The notes: generated by a model from the sequence alone, not told the origin. Counted from the first letter of the stretch, positions 1-11,007 are shown. The stretch: DNA of 64,000 nucleotides from Cryphonectria parasitica EP155 (GCF_011745365.1 NW_024468912.1:2790001-2854000); one strand, 5' to 3'. Numbers and translations are program-made.

Positions 1-158
1 TTTCGGATGGTGATCTTTATAACAGGTAGCCGCGATGCTACGTCGCGAAAGGATGCTGGCAGCCCGGATGCATCCTTGACGGCGTTGTAGATTTCAAGTG
101 AGGCGTCAATCACCGAGATAATGCTCGAAATGAGCCCTAGTACCTCGATTCCCGACAT
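1..158 (-). CDS. SesA-like N-terminal domain protein, 5' end only (probable NLR/STAND protein)
   Basis: The minus strand from the ATG at 158 reads open to the window edge for 52 codons. It begins MSGIEVLGLISSIISVIDA and continues through YNAVKDASGLPASF and RDVASRLP. This is the start of the fungal SesA/'fungal N-terminal of NACHT/STAND' helical domain. In that family the domain usually precedes a NACHT or NB-ARC NTPase with a repeat domain, forming an NLR-like heterokaryon-incompatibility or immune receptor; it also occurs as a stand-alone protein. The rest lies outside the window, so whether an NTPase follows is unknown. The gene is divergent from the SesA-like gene at 872, with about 710 bp between starts. 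The domain match is strong for its length; the NLR identity is inferred. Confidence 0.72.
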   Translation of the reverse strand, partial: MSGIEVLGLISSIISVIDASLEIYNAVKDASGLPASFRDVASRLPVIKITIR

Positions 159-871
159 CCTGAGTTTCGGATAACCGCAAAAAATCTGTAATGATGTCAA
201 CGCAGAGCCTCACAAAGTCGTTGCGGGTCTAACCATACAATCTTTCGTCTTGTTTTCGCTGGAAGCTTGGTGTGGGCAAAATGGTGATATCGAGACAAAT
301 AAGGCTCTGATTCCACAGCCTTATCCAGACCTTTTCCCCCTCTTTTCGTTTTTCGTTCTTTAGTTCGGCTGGATTTTCGGAGGAGTCCACACTGTTTGAT
401 TACATTGCATAAGTACTTAAGTACTTATACGCAGCTTGTTCGGGGGCGAAGCCACCTGGGTTGTGCCACTTATCTCACCGCCATGCCATCTCAGTTTGAG
501 TGACATGGCATTGCATTCCGCGCCACCCACACCACTCTGAGTTGTACAGTCTATCGCTTTCCATGCATTCGAGAGCTTCCTGTCCAAGCCAAGCGGGAAA
601 TGGATGTATGAGCTGATTACTTGAATGTGGGTGTCGAGTGACTGTTCAGTACCCGAGAATTTCGAACACTCATCAGTCTAGCGCGGCAAGAACGTCGTAA
701 TTACCATATATGCATGTATCATGGCTCGGATTTGGGCTCTAAATCTGGTAGTCTGATGCATTTTAAGGCTCTGTCATCCTGTAGCCTCAATGTTGATCTC
801 ACAAACTCCTTTCAACTTGACATATAACTATAAAATAAATTCGTTGCTTCTCACGTCATTGCACACCGGAC
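159..871. other. Divergent intergenic region between two SesA-like genes
   Basis: No coding potential was seen. It is presumably the shared promoter region of the genes reading left from 158 and right from 872. It holds a perfect 20-bp palindrome at 409-428 (core AAGTACTTAAGTACTT). Confidence 0.5.
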
Positions 872-1609
872 ATGTCCTCAGACAAAATTCGAATCAAGGA
901 CTGGATCCAGCCGCGCCATCCTTCCAAAATGCCGAGTCAAGCAGCCACAAAGATCATGATATGTGTGAGCCACATATTATTGTCGATTGATACGATCGTC
1001 AACGTCTGTGGCCCCAGCCGTCTCAAGGGACCCGAGGACGAAGGGTTGCCGGAAGCATTTCCTGTCGTTCTTGAGCACCTATCCACCACTGCCAGCGTTT
1101 TTTGTGCCATCAAACGCCGTCTGAGTGATCGGAACTGTGACAAAGACTCCAGGGAGCAAAAGGAAAGTTATCCGAGCGTTCAACAACTCGTCGACGACTG
1201 CAGAACCAAAGCGACCAAGATGGCAACAATATATGAAGCAGTTGTGCCGGGAGACGCAAAGGGCCGCGAGACTCGTTACCGTCAGAAGACTTCGGTAGAT
1301 GAGACTGTCGAAGCACTGATGAAGGATATGCTGGCATCTATGCTTCAGGTCGCAGAGTCTCCTCTTGGGCTCATCAAAGAGAAAGAGCAAAACGAGTTAA
1401 AGGCAGCTCTGGATTTAGTCGCAAAGCTGCCGCCATCTTTAACGGAGGAAGAGCAGTTTGGATACGTCTACCATATCAACAACAACGGCTCAGGGCTTCA
1501 GCCTGTTCACTCCGGGCGCGGACATCAGCATATCTATGGGCACAACATGGGTGGGACCTTCCACGGGGCAACGCATGTGTACTCTGCCAAACTTCACCAG
1601 GAGGACTGA
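872..1609 (+). CDS. SesA-like domain protein with C-terminal Gly/Asn/Gln/His repeat motif
   Basis: A 245-residue uninterrupted ORF. Residues about 28-165 align by eye with SesA-type domains (IDTIVNV, GLPEAFPVVLEHL, then ALMKDMLASMLQVAES), including the Leu-Pro-x-x-Phe turn shared with the divergent neighbour at 1-158. Within residues 110-135 'CRTKATKMATIYEAVVP' is the family's usual second helix pair. A spacer (residues 170-195) leads to a C-terminal stretch, about 196-236, with three runs of roughly ten residues built on Gly-Ser/Arg-Gly-x-Gln and Asn/His. This resembles amyloid signalling (prion-forming) motifs that link NLRs to effectors. No NTPase follows. The start could also be the ATG at 929. 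It may be an effector or adaptor; function is inferred, not shown. Confidence 0.65.
   Translation: MSSDKIRIKDWIQPRHPSKMPSQAATKIMICVSHILLSIDTIVNVCGPSRLKGPEDEGLPEAFPVVLEHLSTTASVFCAIKRRLSDRNCDKDSREQKESYPSVQQLVDDCRTKATKMATIYEAVVPGDAKGRETRYRQKTSVDETVEALMKDMLASMLQVAESPLGLIKEKEQNELKAALDLVAKLPPSLTEEEQFGYVYHINNNGSGLQPVHSGRGHQHIYGHNMGGTFHGATHVYSAKLHQED
1457..1579 (+). other. Putative amyloid-signalling repeat at a protein C-terminus
   Basis: This encodes about 40 residues of Gly/Asn/Gln/His-rich sequence with approximate ten-residue periodicity: NNNGSGLQPV, HSGRGHQHIY, GHNMGGTFHG. The composition and the Gly-x-Gln spacing recall sigma-type prion motifs in fungal NLR systems. The assignment rests on pattern only. 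Confidence 0.4.
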
Positions 1610-2015
1610 GTTTGTAAGCAGTTGCCAAGTTGTAGAAAAGGAAGAGGATGAAACCCGATTTTGGTTGATCGAGCAGAAATACAAATTGGTACTTCAGAAA
1701 CCACCGTGACTTTTACCACCTCCATTTCTTCTTCTCCTTCGATGGGTCTTTTTGATGACATAGTAAGTCTACGTTGCGTGTGCGCTATAGCCAGGCGTTC
1801 TTGTAACTCATCCGGCCCAATTCTTTCGGAATTGTACAAGATCTCATCTGTAGCCTTATAATTACGTCTCCAGTAAGTGAGCGCATAGAATCGAGGAGAT
1901 ACAAGAGGGAAATTCAAACATGAGTACAAACAAACCTCTCTCATTCATTTAGACGTCATATACTGAAGTTATGTGCAGGTCCCTAACACAAAGACAAGCT
2001 TCCATGCTGACTATC
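1610..2015. other. Convergent intergenic spacer
   Basis: This lies between the ends of the SesA-like gene (+) and PRM1 (-). I see no gene in it; presumably both 3' UTRs. Confidence 0.5.
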
Positions 2016-4809
2016 CTACCCGTCTCCGTCCTCTTTAAAGAAGTGACCTCTTCGAGGAGTCAAATTGATCTCTTCCCTGTCTTTTGATCCATGGTTCACA
2101 TGGGCATGCTCCCTATTGTCTCGCTTTTTTTTGTCGACCGCATATACATCATCGCCAAACGGGTCTTCGTCCGATAGTATCGACTGAACCTCCACATGCC
2201 TAGAGCCCGCCAGCCCCTTCGGTTTCCCATAAGTGTCTCCCGCTCTTTCAGAATTATCGCCCAGCACCGTGACCTCGGAAAGTTTGGGTATAGATGAACC
2301 TCGATGCGGCAGGGACCTCAGTGTACTCGAAGACCTTCTGGTCTCATCATTGGACGAGTGCAGTTGCCCCTGCCGATTGCCCATGCTGGAAGGCGTGCGG
2401 TCAATTCCGCTTGGTGATAATCTGTATGTAAGTTATAGGTCCCAGAGACAAGAGACCATCATTGTTAGCCATTCAAAAATTTCGACACACTCCAATCTTC
2501 TTAATAATCTCCAATAAATATAATCAGGTCCCATACCGTTCTCGAACAAAGCACATCCTCAGAGCCGCCTGTGCGACTGCAAAGAAAACGTAGGCGATGT
2601 AGATAAGCATCAACACGAGCGCAATGAGACCCTCCGTGATGATGCTGGTTCGGAGCGCGGTAACGACCTTGTCGACGGCGCCTGTGATATCGTCTGCTGT
2701 GTTGTTGCCTGAACTGGCGAGGAGGCTGAACACGCTTGAGTTGTCTCCCGCAGAAGAAGAGTTCGCGGTGATGCCCAGTGAGAAGATGTCCGTGGGAAAC
2801 GCTGGAAAAGAGACCTGGGCGTGTTGATGGATCCATTCCATGCCATCCTTCACTTCATCCAGTTTGTCGATTAGGATACAGTCGAGCAGCCCGTTGGCAA
2901 AGTTCTCTAGCTGGGGTACAGTCCCGAGTGCCTCCCCCAGAATCTGCTCTGTTTTGTTCTCAAAGACGTTGATCACGTTGACGACAGCATCCGTCGCGTT
3001 GGACACGTATACGAGGACCTTGCCGTTGATATCGTCCTGAAAAGACGCAATGGCCTGATTACTTTCGTTGGCCCACGACGTCGAGATCCCCTCCAGCCTG
3101 TCAATGACCTCCGTCACGAAGCCGCCCACCTGCGTGAGAGCCGGCGCTTCCTTCTGCACAGCTCGCATGACCAAGAACTGACAGAGCACAGACAACGCAC
3201 CAGCAACGGCTAGGGACAGAACGAAGAGCGCCGTGTAGGTCGTCGCGTAGGCGATGCACCACCGGATGAGCATCTGGCGTCTCGGGTCTGCCGAGACTTT
3301 CTCAGCAATCCAGAGACCTGTGCGCGCCGTCAGGGGACGGCTTGCAATGTAGACGATGTCCATGGGCTCGCGGCGGTGGAGTGTGGTCTGCGCCATGGCC
3401 ACGGACCTGTGGTATCTTTTGACTTCCCACCAGGCCATTACGACGGCTGCGAGGATAGCTGCGAGGATCAGGCTGACAATCGCAATTGTCTTGGCGTCCT
3501 TGACGACTGTGAAGAGAGCCTCAAAGAACTGCGTGAGGACATCGTTGCCTGTGCAGAAGGTGAGGGTCTGCTTGCTCGCCGTCGGGAAAACTGACGGGTC
3601 CATGGTCCAGTTCCCGATGGACTCGTTGAGCAGCAACTCTACAGCCTTAAAGGGGATGTTGATCACAGACTGGACGTCTGTCTCGAGCTGGTCAAAATCT
3701 GGTACGGTCTGGTTGAAGCGGTTAATCGCGGCAACAGTCTGATTTGCATCGATGCCTTGGTAATTTTTCAAGGAAGCAATTCCGCTGTCGAGGGCATCCA
3801 GGTCGGGCCAGTCGATGTGAGGCGCAAATGGTATACTGTTGACAGTATTTTCGATCCCTTTGATGGCATCGTCGACTCCAGAGACGGCACTGCTCAGGCC
3901 ATTGGCGATGTCCTTGAGCCCTTCGCTCAGCTCCTTGAGCAACGCGCCAATGGTGTCTGAGGCGACGGTGATGAGGCCGTGGATGAAGTCATCAGCCACA
4001 CAGGCGATCGTACCGTACTCGAAATTGATGAAGAACATGATGGTCTGCATGACGGCGTTGACAATCATGATGAGAAGTTTGACCAGGCCGCGGACGGTGT
4101 CAGTAACGCCCCCAGCGACGAGTTTGTTGACTATATTGAAGAAGAATCAGCCCAAAAAAACTTATTCGTAGGACATGACAGAGACTTAATTACCGCCGGC
4201 AGAGAGATAATGTGGCATCGAGGCCAAAGTAGACCCAATATCCTCCACCTTTGAACAAGCCGCTGTAGCCTCCTGCTGTGCGCTTACAAGGTTCGTGTTC
4301 AGCTGCGCAAACAAGATGAGCATCCGCACGAGCACGAGCAGCAGCAACACTGTCCACCTATTGATCGGAACCTGTGATAATCTCGCGCGGAGACCGAGGT
4401 AGGGAGTGATCTCTCCCGGAAGTGCAGCACAGTCATACAGGGACTGCTTTCTTATTGGGGGGATCGACAATTCCTGCTGCTGCTGCTGTTTGAGGTCATG
4501 CATCTCGAAAGATTCCTCGTGGTGGGAGTGAGAAGGAGGACATGTATACTGGCTAGTGGTGGAGAAAGTAACAGTGCTATCCAGGGCAAATGGGTCGTCG
4601 TTCAGGGATGAAGGCGCAAGAGACTCACGGCGGTAGGGACCAGGAACTCCCTGCTCGTGTATGCTGCTAGAATCACGATGGTCGAAAGCAGAGGTCGTGG
4701 GATAATCCATCCTGCCAAAGTCATTTCGATCGAATGGCTGGTCATGGCCAGGAGAAAAGGCGGGATCCTCCAGTGGCCGGGAGGATCGCCTGGAGGAGGA
4801 GAAGAACAT
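2016..4809 (-). CDS. PRM1: Plasma membrane fusion protein PRM1
   Basis: Three exons, 4809-4194, 4130-2537 and 2421-2016, join in frame to 871 residues. Introns are 64 and 115 nt with donors GTAATT and GTATGG and acceptors TATAG and TACAG. PRM1 is a multipass protein that promotes plasma-membrane fusion during mating and hyphal or cell fusion. The diagnostic block [18 protein letters not shown] (residues about 135-152) precedes the first membrane segment, and '[10 protein letters not shown]' is also typical. Further hydrophobic segments occur near the start of exon 2, before [10 protein letters not shown], in '[19 protein letters not shown]', and near the C-terminus ([16 protein letters not shown]). 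Two extracellular loops carry many N-x-S/T sites. The cytoplasmic tail in exon 3 is disordered. The N-terminal 130 residues (poly-Gln, Ser/Pro) are poorly conserved, so the exact start is less certain than the rest. Confidence 0.93.
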
Positions 4810-5812
4810 ACCGAGCGTGAATCTGGGTATGAGATATCAGAGGAGTGAATCTGGTTGATATGTCCGCCCTGGAAGCGGGAGATGGCTTGAGGAGTAATAG
4901 AAGAGAGTTCGAAACCGAGGATGCGGACACGCCTAAGGGAATGAAGACTCGTCGTGAAATTTCTCAATAATGGTGCGTGAAACGCTTTGGTGTTTTGTAG
5001 GTGACGCCGTCGTGGAGATGGTTGGCTCGACATTCAATGGATATGAAGTTACTACTCCAGAGTTGAATCTCTAAAAAATAAGACAGGTCGAGATACACAA
5101 ATCTGGGGAGCCAAGGAAGAAGAAGGAGGACAACAAAGGGAAAGAAGTCGATCAAGTCTTTGGAAATAACACATGAGAGTGAATATATTGTATGATGCAC
5201 AGTCAAGCCATCGTTGCTGCTGATCGTGAGTCCTTTTGAGTCGTAAATCATAGAGTCAACAGTTACACTATAATTAGGGGAATAAATACATTCAAGTAAC
5301 CCAACAGGTGAACGGAGCACGCAATATCCTCCTTGTCCTCTCAATATCAGGGAGAGAGGGAGGAAGACAAGAAGACTGATCGCATGCTTTGTCCTTGTCG
5401 TTGGTCAGAGACGAGCTACCAGTTCTTTGTGATGCACTGCGCCACGGCATGAGAGGCGGTTTTCTGTGGCAGGTCGGCTGTGACATTCCGACAAAGGAAC
5501 AGTCTATCCGCTGAATGGTGGTGCGAAAAGTGAGATCTGGCAAGTTTGTCCTAATACTCGCGGTCGAGTGATTGTTGAGGACAAGGCCGTCTCCTATTCG
5601 AGGCGAAGGAGTCACGCGTAGGGCTAGAATTAATGGACATGCAGCGCAGACACTGGTTCATATGCGTCACATCTCAGGTCTTACAAGCATATTCTCCGGA
5701 AGTGAATATCTTCTATACTAGTTGTACATTTTGCTGCCCATTATATTGCCATCTTCATATCCATCATTATAGCCAATAAGTGAAAATAATATCTTATACA
5801 TTTGGACACCCA
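4810..5812. other. Intergenic region upstream of PRM1
   Basis: Only short, low-quality ORFs occur. It likely holds the PRM1 promoter and leader plus the 3' UTR of the protease ending at 5813. No repeat or RNA gene was seen. Confidence 0.5.
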
Positions 5813-7816
5813 TCATGCCCCCTTGTCATCCTTATAAGCTGTCTGGACTTGATCCAGCCGTTTATACCCGACCTCCGTCGGCACAAGAAGGACCTTGGCC
5901 TCGTCCACATGGCCAGCATCCGCTCCCGCAGGAGTGGCATCGACCTGGGCATACCTCTTCTTCTTCTTGGCAGCCACTGTCCTCCACACATACGCACCGC
6001 TACCGAGCAAGAGAACGCCCGCGGCAGCCCCACCTACCGCAGCCCCAACGATTCTCACGGACTTCTTGTGGTCCGAGGACGAGCCCGAGGAGGAGGCAAC
6101 AGAATAAGCAGAAGCGGTTGGGACATCGGAGAAGCCCGCCGCCGCCGAGAAGGACGCCAACGTGGTTGTCACGGCGCCTTTCGCCCCAGTGCTGTTCCCA
6201 TGGCCTGGCGCCAGAGTGGCGCATGGTACGGTAGCACTAAGACTTGCAAAGGTGACAATGTCCGAATGCTCGGGCTTTGCGTGGAAGTTGGTCTGGGCGA
6301 TGGCGGCCTGGTTGTTGGCCAGGTCATAGACGACGTAGGCAGACCGGAGAAAGGTGTCGCCTAGGATGACAGACGTGGAGACGTTGCCCATGGGGACGAT
6401 CCCGAACTCACAGAGCGTGTTGTCCATCTCGGCACGTAAGTCGAGAAATACGAGATCAGACATCGAAACGTTGACCCTGGCTGGCCCACCGCCGAACTCA
6501 AAGGAGTAATAACCCGTGCTGTTGACCAGGTCGCAAGGGACCCATGTCGTACCATCAGCTTCATAGTAAGTCCCGCCGACCTCCTCCAGGATCTCGAGGG
6601 CGAGATCGTCTGGCAGGAAGGTACCACTGGTGCCGGAGTCCAGCAGGGCAGTAAAGGGGAAAGATGAGGAGCCCAGGGCGTCAGATCCAGAGTCACTGAC
6701 AGCAGTGACACCCGACAGCATGACGAGGAACCTGAAGATGATGTCGTAACCAGTCTCGGGCCAGAAGTCCACAATTGTCAAGTCGCCGACGTACTTGGAC
6801 CGATCTATGGCGCCAAACAGGATCGAGCCACTGGACGCATCTGGTTGGAGGAGGAAAATAAAGTCAGCACTATGAAGAAAGAGAAAGAGAAAAAAAGAGA
6901 GAGAGAGAGAGAGACGGAGAGAGAGACGAGGAGAGGGTAAAGAAAGGAGGAACGGAGTAGAGCCCACTCACCAAGGTCATCCAACCAAAGACTATATGCC
7001 ATAGTGTTTATGATCCCGTCGTCAACGAGCCGTTGAGGAAGGTTGTCATAGTACACACGCTCGGTGGTGCCCTCGATCCATGGATACCCAATACCCATTA
7101 TGCCAGTGTTCACGCCGGTAAGAATACTCGCATAACCGACCGTGGCGTTTTCTATAATCGCCTCTCCAATTCGGACAGTGTCGTTCTTTTAATTGATGCG
7201 ATCCGTTTAGCCCGAATCCCTTTCTTGTGAACATAATAAGGGGAAAAGGGGAACAGGTGAAGGGGGGTGGCGACGTACAATATAACTTCCACTTGCTTGA
7301 GTCGAATCCACATACTTCACGAGAAACTCGTCCTCCAAAAACATCTCGGCTGTGCACGATGCAGACATGTTATCTATTATCAGCACGCATTAGTCTTCAG
7401 GAAGAAGGAAGAAGTAATAAAGACCAAAAGATAATGCAAGGCAGCAAAACGTTTGAAGAAGAAAGAAGAAGAAAAAAAGGCATACATTCTCCATTCGTGC
7501 AGTTTCCCTGTTGGCACGCAGCCGAGTAGACTCCAGGCAGCCAGAGATCAGAGCTCCCCGTATCGAGCGACAGCGTCAAGGCCTGCGGCGGCGTGCCGAC
7601 TGTCAAGTTAATCAAATAATTCGCTTCCGCGTTCTTTATCTTGCTCAGTACCGAATGGTCGGTCTTAGTATGTCGGCTTCTCAATAGCGGCTGATTGTCT
7701 TGGGACCGCGCGAGGCCTAATTTCAGCGACCCTGGGGTCTGGGCGGAGGAGGAGAAGGCATGACAGATGTCAAAGAAGGCGGCGTGCGCCACAAGGCACA
7801 GGCCAGCCAGCTTCAT
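5813..7816 (-). CDS. Pepsin-like aspartic protease with C-terminal membrane anchor (opsB/yapsin type)
   Basis: Four exons, 7816-7486, 7373-7279, 7185-6972 and 6840-5813, give 555 residues in continuous phase. The start MKLAGLCLVAHAAFF is a signal peptide. The first catalytic motif is DTGSSDLW (exon 1) and the second DSGTSGTFLP (exon 4), as in family A1. The mature enzyme has several N-glycosylation sites. After the protease fold come a Ser/Ala-rich stalk, a membrane span (IVGAAVGGAAAGVLLLGSGAYVW region), a basic KKKKR stop-transfer and a cytoplasmic tail of about 50 residues. It is therefore expected to be a plasma-membrane or cell-wall-facing protease related to fungal opsB/yapsins, with a true transmembrane tail rather than a GPI signal. 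A shorter in-frame reading from an upstream ATG at 7858 is rejected because it would spoil the signal peptide. Confidence 0.88.
6893..6914. repeat. (GA)n microsatellite in protease intron 3
   Basis: A run of GA dinucleotides inside the intron between exons 3 and 4 of the protease. Confidence 0.85.
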
Positions 7817-9339
7817 CTTGACAAGTGACACGAACAAAAGAGACAGACACACACACACACAGAGAGAGAGAGAGACTTAAAGAGAGGAAGGGGAATGATC
7901 GACGAGCAGAGAATGAAGAACGGAAAGGAAGCAGAGCAGGCCTACCGGGCACTTCGACTTGGCTCATATCCAAGGAGGGCGAGCCAGCAAGTGATATTTA
8001 AATCAATAGCCTCAGCCTTCCCCCCTCTGGTCCCAATCCAAAACCACCACTCAGCATATTTTCTCTCACTGTAATTACCATGTGTCAGCTGAACTCATAG
8101 TCCTACTGCAAGGGTCCAAACTACCTACCTATGCGTGTTGTTTTGCTAATGAGCTTTGCCTCTGGCGGGAATCCTACGGCGGCGGCCACAGCAGCTCCTG
8201 CCTATCCGCTGGTGACCAGCCACGAAGCGGGTCCGGACCGAACGCAACGGCTTTGCAGGATTAAAATATAGGCCACGAAGCGGGTCAGGACCGAACATAG
8301 CGGCTTTGCAGCATTAAGATGTAGGCAACCAATAGGCTGCGGCCGCGTTTGGGGGGAGAGACGAGGAAAAAAAGGAAGTGCTGCATTGCCACTACACCAC
8401 CATCCCTCAGTCTGTATTGCATGGTCAGCGGATGGAAATTTGGATGGGTAGAGCCGAGGAGCCGGAATAGGCGTCCTCTTCCTTAGATCGTGTTGTTGGG
8501 ACAAGGTAATTAAGTTACCGTGGCTTAAGTCCGTCCAGCGAGGAAAAACTGAGCTTGTTGGGCCTTGGATGCCCTTTTCCCAGGCACTACTTGCTCCTTC
8601 AACTGTATTTTGGTCTTGTTATGATCATGCTCTCAGTCCGACAGCAAATCCTACCACCTCTCCTGGTTCGAGAGCTGATGATTGATCAGCCACTTCGCTC
8701 ACTCACGAGGAATATTTTGGGTCCTTAGTGCCATAATAGGCCTGCAGGGAAATTGATTCCTACCTGGTACTTGAATGGGGGAGAGTGAGACATCTTGGGG
8801 CCAGAGCCACCCCGTATTATGAAGGTTGAAGGCAGGAGGGTGTATTGACGTACATGCGTAGTAGGAGTCGTAATAGTAAGTCAAGTACTGTGGAAAGTGG
8901 CACACGTGTGAGTATGGGTAGAGTTCCGTAATGCAACGAGAGTTGGATGTGTCTTGACAGGAAACCACGTCTCCGCGCTTGCATCAGATTCACATGCTGC
9001 CTCATCCTCGAAGTGGCGGGCCAGCTCGCGGCGGAAACGAAGTTGGGTCACTTTCCTTCTGGCACGTCTGGATCAGTTTTCCTTGACAAGAGCAGGTGTG
9101 TATGTTTCTTTGATTCTTCTCACGGTATTGCCGTCTAGACCTGTTGTTCGTGCGACGTTCGTTCAACATCTATCATGCCCTCTTTCCGCGCCCCATGATG
9201 CACCGAGTTTTTGTACACGCCGGTTCAGTAGTAAAAGCACGACTTTCTATGCAGAGGGCCCAGTCCCTTGGCCGATCCACATCCAAATTTTTCTATTCAA
9301 ATCACCCAAAGGAGGAAGCTTCCATTGTCCGTCGTATCT
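7817..9339. other. Intergenic region with protease promoter and a 53-bp tandem repeat
   Basis: No convincing gene. A (CA)n/(GA)n compound microsatellite lies at about 7848-7874 in the protease leader. An AT-rich ATTTAAAT element near 7995-8002 is a possible TATA-like site for the protease. A two-copy tandem repeat is at 8219-8324 and a CCAAT box near 8328-8333. The right part should hold the 3' UTR of the aminotransferase. Confidence 0.5.
8219..8324. repeat. Two-copy 53-bp imperfect tandem repeat
   Basis: Copies at 8219-8271 and 8272-8324 both begin GCCACGAAGCGGGTC and share GGCTTTGCAG; about 46 of 53 positions agree. It sits in a non-coding spacer upstream of the protease at 5813-7816. Confidence 0.85.
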
Positions 9340-11007
9340 CTAGCCCTTGACGGCGTAGATGGCCTGAGCCAGGCGGCCGACGTTGTCGCTGGTGATGCCG
9401 GCAACAGAAATACGGCCGTCCTTGGTGGCGTAGACAGAGTGCTCCTTGGCCAGCACGTCCATCTGCTCGGGAGTCAGGCCGGTGTAGGCGAACATGCCGA
9501 TTTGGCTGGTGATGTGGGACCAGTCATGCTTGGAGCCGAGCTTCTCCAGGTTCTCCTTGAGGAGAGCACGCATCTTGATGATGCGGTCGGCCATGCCCTT
9601 GACCTCGACCAGCCACTCGTTGTACAGGTCCGGGTTGTTCAGGATCTCGGCGGCGATGCGAGCACCGTGGATGGGGGGGTTGGAGTATAGGGGGCGGACC
9701 AGGATCTTGATCTGGGAGTCGACACGCTTCTTCTCCTCGGCAGATTCGCAGACGACGGAGAAGGCACCGGTGCGCTCGCCGTACAGACCCATGTTCTTGG
9801 CGAACGACTGGGCCAGGCAGGGGTTGTGGCCCTTCTCGACAAAGTAGCGCAGGGCAAAGGCGTCCTGGTTGATGTCACCGCTGGCGAAGCCCTGGTAGGC
9901 CATGTCGAAGAAGGCGTAGTGCTCGCCCTCGCGGACGGCAGCCTCGATGGCCTTCCACTGGTCGGGGGTGGGGTCGACACCGGTGGGGTTGTGAGCGCAG
10001 GCGTGCAGAAGAAAGATGCTGCCCTGGGGCGCCGCCTTGATGTCGGCCACCATGCCATCAAAGTCGAGGCCGATTGTGTCCTTGTTATAATAACGGTACT
10101 TCTCGACCGTCAGGCCCGAGTCCTTGAACACAGCGGCATGATTGGCCCAGGAGGGCGTGGGGATGTAAATTGTCTTGGCGCCAGGGTAGAAACGGGAGAG
10201 GAAAGCTCCACCGATGCGCAGGGCACCAGTGCCGGAGATGGACTGCGTGATGGCGGTACGGCTGAGGGCGGAGCTGTCCTTTCCATAGGCCAGCTTGGCG
10301 GCGGCCGAGGTGAACTCGGGGACACCAGTAATGCCGGCGTACTCTTTGTTCAGGTTGGAACTGACAACTTTGTCCTCGGCCTTGCGGACGGAGGGCAGAA
10401 CGTATGGCTTTCCCTTGTCATCACGGTAGGCTCCAACACCTATGGGTGGGTAAGAGAAGGACCGGTCAGTATACTCAGCATAGTCGTATATTCTGGATTG
10501 TAGACCATTGATTCGAGGTTGGCTGGGAAAGAGAGATAGGTGGATGTTGAGGAGGACAGGGACGAGTACTCGAAGGGCAGCATACCCAGGTTGATCTTCT
10601 TCTCGAAGCTGTCGGCCTTGAATGCCTCGGTGATACCTGGTTGGAAAGGAGCAGAGTGTTAGTAAACAGTTTAATCATTGCTAGTAACATTGTTTTGCAT
10701 TGCATTGTGGTGGTGACCAAGACATACCAAGAATAGCCTGATGTTTGTGACCAAAAAAAAAACGCTCTCGTCAGTCACACAGCTTCCCTAGGATCACCTA
10801 CTGGCATACATTCGTCACTTACATCCTATAAATGGTGACTTTGGTTAGCAAGGTCCGTAAGAGGCAGTCAGCTATTCATCCTAGCTCGATCTGGTTTGGA
10901 CTCACAGGAGGACCCTGAGGGACCTTGGCCCAGGTGGAGGCAGCTCGCAGAACTGTGTTGTTGACAAGGCAAGCTCGACGAGCTGCGATTCTAGTAGAGG
11001 ATAGCAT
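9340..11007 (-). CDS. Aspartate aminotransferase, mitochondrial
   Basis: Six exons: 11007-10906, 10825-10823 (3 nt), 10737-10728 (10 nt), 10636-10586, 10439-9340 after the 10585-10440 intron; these five coding blocks plus their four introns give 421 residues in phase (exon count is five if 10439-9340 is taken as one block, which it is). The enzyme interconverts aspartate and 2-oxoglutarate with oxaloacetate and glutamate using PLP. N-terminal [14 protein letters not shown] is a mitochondrial presequence. Family blocks are [44 protein letters not shown] and the PLP-lysine motif [12 protein letters not shown], with PLYSNPP and GRISVAG. The tiny exons are required to supply the conserved PPDAILGITEA: GAT gives Asp and GCTATTCTTG gives Ala-Ile-Leu-Gly. 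Skipping the 3-nt exon would keep frame but lose an Asp conserved to mammals. Confidence 0.93.

Noticed and set aside
5292..5615. 107-codon minus-strand ORF upstream of PRM1
   Set aside because: No domain; probably leader or promoter of PRM1.
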